Shown one piece after another: positions 61,179 through 64,000 of a stretch of 64,000 bases of DNA. Numbering within the stretch: the first letter of the stretch is position 1; the number at the start of each line of letters is the position of its first letter. The stretch is from an uncultured Victivallis sp. (lineage in GTDB: Bacteria > Verrucomicrobiota > Lentisphaeria > Victivallales > Victivallaceae). The stretch lies in contig CALXOE010000003.1 of assembly GCA_944389935.1 (NCBI GenBank), positions 62,001-126,000 on the forward strand, in the 5' to 3' direction. The translations under genes were made by a program, and so were the position numbers. Under the pieces are notes generated by a model. It had not been told where the DNA came from. It did not search any database and saw only the letters and a list, made by a program, of their open reading frames with translations.

Positions 61179-62099
61179 TCACATTCGCTGCCGCAGATCG
61201 ACTTCCGACTCGGAGAAGCGCTCCAGAAGCCGCTCCCGGAAGAGTTCTGCGGCTTTGGAAAAAATCTGATATTTCTTCCAGACGATGTTCAACCCGGACT
61301 CCAGTTTCGGTTCCAGCGGGCGGAAGCAGAGTTCACGGTTTCCGAGGGTGTCGATCAGTCCGCCGAGCGCGAGCGCATACCCGATCCCAGACTCGACCAT
61401 CAGCGCGGCGTTGTAAATGAGGTTGTAGGTCGCAACGATGTCGAGCTTTTCAAAACTTTTCCCGAACCATTCGGAATAGGCGTTCTTCACGGAGCTTTGC
61501 CGAATGTTGATTCGCGAACAGATCAGAGGAAGATCCAGGAGATCCCGAAGCGTGATTGCCGATTTTTCCGCAAGAAGAGAATCTTTCCGCATGACGACTC
61601 CCCAGACATCGCGAATGGGCAGCGCGACGGAATCGTACTTTGAAATATCCACCGGCTGGATCAGGATGCCGAAGTCGAGAATCCCTTTGTCGAGACGCTC
61701 CATGACATCCTCGGCGTTGCCGCTGTAAAGGTTGTAGCGGATATCGGGATACTCTTTCTGCAATTCTCCGATCGTATCGGCAATGAGGCGCATGGCTTTT
61801 GACTCTCCTCCGCCGATGTGGACGCTGCCGCCGATGTTTTCCCCCATCGTGTTGAAATCATTTTCGGTCCGGTTGACGATCTCCAGAATCTCTTCCGCGC
61901 GTTTTCGCAGAAAACGTCCTTCCGGCGTCAGAGTGATGGTGCGGTTGCTGCGAATGAAAAGCTGCTGACCGAGTTCCTCTTCCAGATCCTGCAGCTGACG
62001 CGACAACGTCGGCTGGGTCACGTGCAGGAATTTTGCCGCCCCGACGATCGTCCCCTCGCGCGCGACCGCGAGAAAATAACGCAACACCCTGATTTCCAA
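61179..62099 (-). CDS. LysR-family transcriptional regulator (TTG start)
   Basis: A 306-residue LysR regulator. EIRVLRYFLAVAREGTIVGA and LHVTQPTLSRQLQDLEEELG form the DNA-binding domain. The C-terminal substrate-binding domain spans about 90-295. The TTG at 62099 is chosen because GGAGG lies six bases upstream and the protein then begins as close relatives do. Earlier ATG codons (62156 and 62147) lie in the promoter area. It is divergent from the CMD-cupin gene and a LysR box lies between them. Confidence 0.9.
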   Translation of the reverse strand: MEIRVLRYFLAVAREGTIVGAAKFLHVTQPTLSRQLQDLEEELGQQLFIRSNRTITLTPEGRFLRKRAEEILEIVNRTENDFNTMGENIGGSVHIGGGESKAMRLIADTIGELQKEYPDIRYNLYSGNAEDVMERLDKGILDFGILIQPVDISKYDSVALPIRDVWGVVMRKDSLLAEKSAITLRDLLDLPLICSRINIRQSSVKNAYSEWFGKSFEKLDIVATYNLIYNAALMVESGIGYALALGGLIDTLGNRELCFRPLEPKLESGLNIVWKKYQIFSKAAELFRERLLERFSESEVDLRQRM

Positions 62100-62127
62100 A
62101 ATGCACCTCCATGTATTTCCCTGTGCC

Positions 62128-62156
62128 AACATAGCATGAAATTCCATGCCTGTCAA
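62128..62156 (-). promoter_or_regulatory. Promoter of the LysR gene
   Basis: On the minus strand TTGACA (62151-62156) and TATGTT (62128-62133) have a 17-base spacer. Confidence 0.6.
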
Positions 62157-62163
62157 GCATGGA
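62143..62163. promoter_or_regulatory. LysR box
   Basis: Perfect seven-base inverted arms TCCATGC and GCATGGA around CTGTCAA. The T at 62147 and A at 62159 give the classic T-N11-A. The box covers the LysR -35 element, which fits autorepression, and lies about 20 bases before the -35 of the divergent gene, which fits activation. Confidence 0.7.
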
Positions 62164-62183
62164 TATGTATAAAAAATAAGTAT

Positions 62184-62211
62184 TTGTTATTTGCGGAAAA
62201 ACCGATATACT
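62184..62211 (+). promoter_or_regulatory. Promoter of the CMD-cupin gene
   Basis: TTGTTA (62184-62189) and TATACT (62206-62211) have a 16-base spacer. The leader to ATG 62313 is about 95 bases. The poor -35 box fits dependence on LysR activation. Confidence 0.5.
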
Positions 62212-62312
62212 ATATTGAAGAAAACAAGAACGGAGGATGGGCAGAATCAATCGAATTGCGGATTTCCGTCGGTGATTCAAGTCGGAAAACAAACGGAAAG
62301 GAGAGATGAAGG

Positions 62313-63359
62313 ATGCGTAAACTGTTTTTAGCCGGAATGATCTTTGCCCTGTTTTGTTCGGTCAATCAACTGGAGGCGAATGAGGATATGAAACCATTGA
62401 ATGAAAAAGAAGAAAAACTCGTTGAAATTTCCATGTACACAGCGCGCGGAAAAATGCCGGAGCTCAAGCAGGCTCTGACCGCCGGACTGGAATCCGGATT
62501 GACCGTGAACGAAATCAAAGAGGTTCTCGTCCAGCTGTATGCCTACTGCGGATTCCCGCGCAGTTTGAATGCGCTTGGAAACTTCATGACGCTGCTGAAC
62601 GAGCGCGAAGCGGCGGGAATCAGGGATGATGCGGGGAAACTCCCGGGGCCGCTGCCGGAGGGGAGAAGCATCGACTTCGGAACGGCCAATCAGACGAAAC
62701 TCTGCGGCGCGCCGGTCAAGGGGGCGCTCTTCGATTTCGCTCCGGCGATCGATGAATTTCTGAAAGCGCACCTCTTCGGTGACATCTTCGGGCGGGACAA
62801 TCTCGACTGGCGGACCAGGGAACTCGCCACCATCGCCGCCCTCGCTGCGATGGACGGCGTCGAAAGTCAACTTGCCTCGCATATTGCCATCGGCAAGCAC
62901 AATGGCGTGACCGATGCGCAGGTCAACTGGATTCTCGAAAATGTGAAAAGCAACACGCTGAGCCATTTCCCGCGCGGCGACGAAAATACCGCCTATGCAA
63001 AATATTTCATCGGAAAATCCTATCTCGCGCCGCTCACGAAAGACAAGCGACTCAACGTCCCTGTCTCGAATGTCACTTTCGAGCCCGGCTGCCGCAATAA
63101 CTGGCACCGGCATACGGGCGGACAGCTGCTGATCGCGGTCGGCGGTGTCGGCTTCTATCAGGAGCGGGGAAAAGAGGCCCGGAAACTTCTGCCCGGAGAC
63201 GTGGTGGAGATTCCGCCGGATGTCGAACACTGGCACGGGGCCGCGCCCGACAGCTGGTTTTCGCACCTCGCGATCGAGTGCAATCCGGGAACCAACAAAA
63301 ATACCTGGCTGGAACCGGTTTCGGATGCGGATTACAACAAGGCGACTTCAGGCAAATGA
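62313..63359 (+). CDS. Exported carboxymuconolactone decarboxylase-cupin fusion protein
   Basis: A 348-residue protein with a signal peptide (MRKLFLAGMIFALFCSVNQLEA). Two carboxymuconolactone-decarboxylase (AhpD-like) domains follow: one near 30-95 with a lone Cys (YAYCGFPRSLNAL) and one near 140-210 (WRTRELATIAALAAM, SHIAIGKHNGV) without the CxxC. A C-terminal cupin (about 245-325: PGCRNNWHRHTGGQLL, the HWHG end) supplies HxH metal ligands. The combination occurs in stress or LysR-linked operons of unknown chemistry. AAGGAG nine bases before the ATG supports the start. The stop overlaps the next ATG. Confidence 0.85.
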   Translation: MRKLFLAGMIFALFCSVNQLEANEDMKPLNEKEEKLVEISMYTARGKMPELKQALTAGLESGLTVNEIKEVLVQLYAYCGFPRSLNALGNFMTLLNEREAAGIRDDAGKLPGPLPEGRSIDFGTANQTKLCGAPVKGALFDFAPAIDEFLKAHLFGDIFGRDNLDWRTRELATIAALAAMDGVESQLASHIAIGKHNGVTDAQVNWILENVKSNTLSHFPRGDENTAYAKYFIGKSYLAPLTKDKRLNVPVSNVTFEPGCRNNWHRHTGGQLLIAVGGVGFYQERGKEARKLLPGDVVEIPPDVEHWHGAAPDSWFSHLAIECNPGTNKNTWLEPVSDADYNKATSGK

Positions 63360-63625
63360 GACCGACGATGGATTCGGAACACATGGAACAGGAAAAGAAC
63401 ATTTCACTGATCCGCAATCTCAGGGATGCTGGATGCCGTAAGCCGCTGATCGATAAGATTCTTGCCCTGCATGAAAACGGCAATTTCCGGGAGGAGCTGC
63501 GACTTCTGGCCGCTCAGCGCTCCGGGTTGCTGGAGAAAGTTCATGCCGCGCAGAAACAGGTCGATTGTCTGGATTATTTCATCTTCCATATGCAGCAGGA
63601 ACACATAACCAATTCAGGGAGGTAA
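63356..63625 (+). CDS. Small helical protein, MerR effector-like
   Basis: An 89-residue helical protein. LIRNLRDAGCRKPLIDKILA, NFREELRLLAAQRSGLLEK and VDCLDYFIFHMQQEH look like two to three helices, the last like the coiled-coil end of MerR regulators (CLDY and HMQQE). There is no DNA-binding MerR domain. The ATG at 63356 overlaps the CMD-cupin stop, so it is translated by coupling. Later ATGs at 63368 and 63383 are possible. Function unknown. Confidence 0.6.
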   Translation: MRPTMDSEHMEQEKNISLIRNLRDAGCRKPLIDKILALHENGNFREELRLLAAQRSGLLEKVHAAQKQVDCLDYFIFHMQQEHITNSGR

Positions 63626-63627
63626 CC

Positions 63628-64000
63628 ATGAAAAAGAGAACGATGGCGATGATGATGGCGGCTTCTTTCTTCGGAGCGGCCGGTTGTTCGGCGGAAAACG
63701 CAAAAATTCAGAAAGTGGAAACGGAGCCGGAGAAAGTGCTGGTCGCCTATTATTCGTGGAGCGGGAATACCCGTTTCGCGGCGGAACAGATTCAGAAGCT
63801 GACCGGGGGAACGCTTTTTGAAATCAAACCGGTTCAGGCCTATCCCGCCGATTACAGCGCATGTGTCGATCAGGCGAAACAGGAGTGTCGCGACGAGTTC
63901 AAGCCCGAACTTGCGACGAAAGTCGATAATTTGGCGAAATACGACGTCATCTTCGTCGGCACGCCGAACTGGTGGAGTACGATGGCGCCGCCGGTGAGAA
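63628..64000 (+). CDS. Exported flavodoxin, 5' part (3' end outside window)
   Basis: At least 124 residues, cut by the window edge. An N-terminal signal with a lipobox-like AAGC (MKKRTMAMMMAASFFGAAGC) precedes a flavodoxin domain: VLVAYYSWSGNTRFAAEQI is the FMN phosphate loop and FVGTPNWWSTMAPPV the second flavin loop. A strong GGAGG is six bases before the ATG. Flavodoxins normally work in the cytoplasm, so a lipoprotein form suggests an electron carrier outside the inner membrane. It is the third gene of the CMD-cupin operon. Confidence 0.85.
   Translation, partial: MKKRTMAMMMAASFFGAAGCSAENAKIQKVETEPEKVLVAYYSWSGNTRFAAEQIQKLTGGTLFEIKPVQAYPADYSACVDQAKQECRDEFKPELATKVDNLAKYDVIFVGTPNWWSTMAPPVR

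Noticed and set aside
1..64000. Mobile elements, prophage and CRISPR arrays
   Set aside because: No transposase, integrase or phage structural gene and no regularly spaced repeats were found on either strand.

Overview
The window looks like a chromosomal segment of a GC-rich Gram-negative bacterium of the Planctomycetota-Verrucomicrobiota-Chlamydiota group, most likely Lentisphaerota (Victivallis-like). This rests on three things: a pseudopilin with a long hydrophobic N-helix beside a hybrid GntR/LacI regulator and a secreted beta-helix enzyme, a high density of glycan-degrading enzymes, and many lipoproteins and signal peptides. The taxonomic call is inference. No insertion sequence, prophage or CRISPR array was seen. 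One tRNA gene, tRNA-Leu(UAG), is present.

Positions 1-19445 are mostly housekeeping. On the plus strand lie the 3' end of an RNase R gene, a GH63-like glucosidase, an HD hydrolase, a Ser/Thr kinase with an altered catalytic loop, pyrF, der, an AsmA-like giant protein, tatD, nudC and rsmG. On the minus strand lie hflX and a coiled-coil/TPR exported protein whose gene is split by a one-base frameshift.

Positions 19605-32132 form a glycan-use region: tRNA-Leu, a GH78-like hydrolase, a heparinase II/III-type lyase, a GH38 alpha-mannosidase, a secreted esterase, a two-SIS-domain MurQ/GKRP-like protein, a DMT-type transporter, a GntR/LacI regulator and a sodium:solute symporter. Together they could cleave a complex, possibly acetylated glycan, import the sugars and handle amino-sugar phosphates.

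Positions 32191-39407 hold a CsoR-type repressor with a P1B metal ATPase and a CsoR-like operator, a ferredoxin-domain DUF362 protein with an exported partner, and a 1006-residue membrane protein of unknown function.

Positions 39459-48053 carry a compact eight-gene minus-strand operon under one good promoter. All products are exported, three or four of them as lipoproteins. Domain likenesses are to FlgT, CsgG/LpoB, YcfL and TPR proteins. No flagellar or curli genes are nearby. This is the best candidate here for an undescribed envelope machine.

Positions 48216-54664 hold a beta-helix/pseudopilin/regulator unit, a roughly 500-base leader, and an exported two-gene pair: a PD-(D/E)XK nuclease-like protein followed by a glycine-rich protein. 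Positions 54697-64000 are a metal, arsenical and redox stress region: CDF transporter, beta-lactamase-fold hydrolase, two ArsR proteins, HxlR, two FMN reductases, an ArsP-like permease, a membrane thioredoxin with Cys clusters, LysR, an exported CMD-cupin protein and an exported flavodoxin cut by the window end. Several of these promoters share a TTGACA-like box, a 16-17 base spacer and a TATATT-like box.
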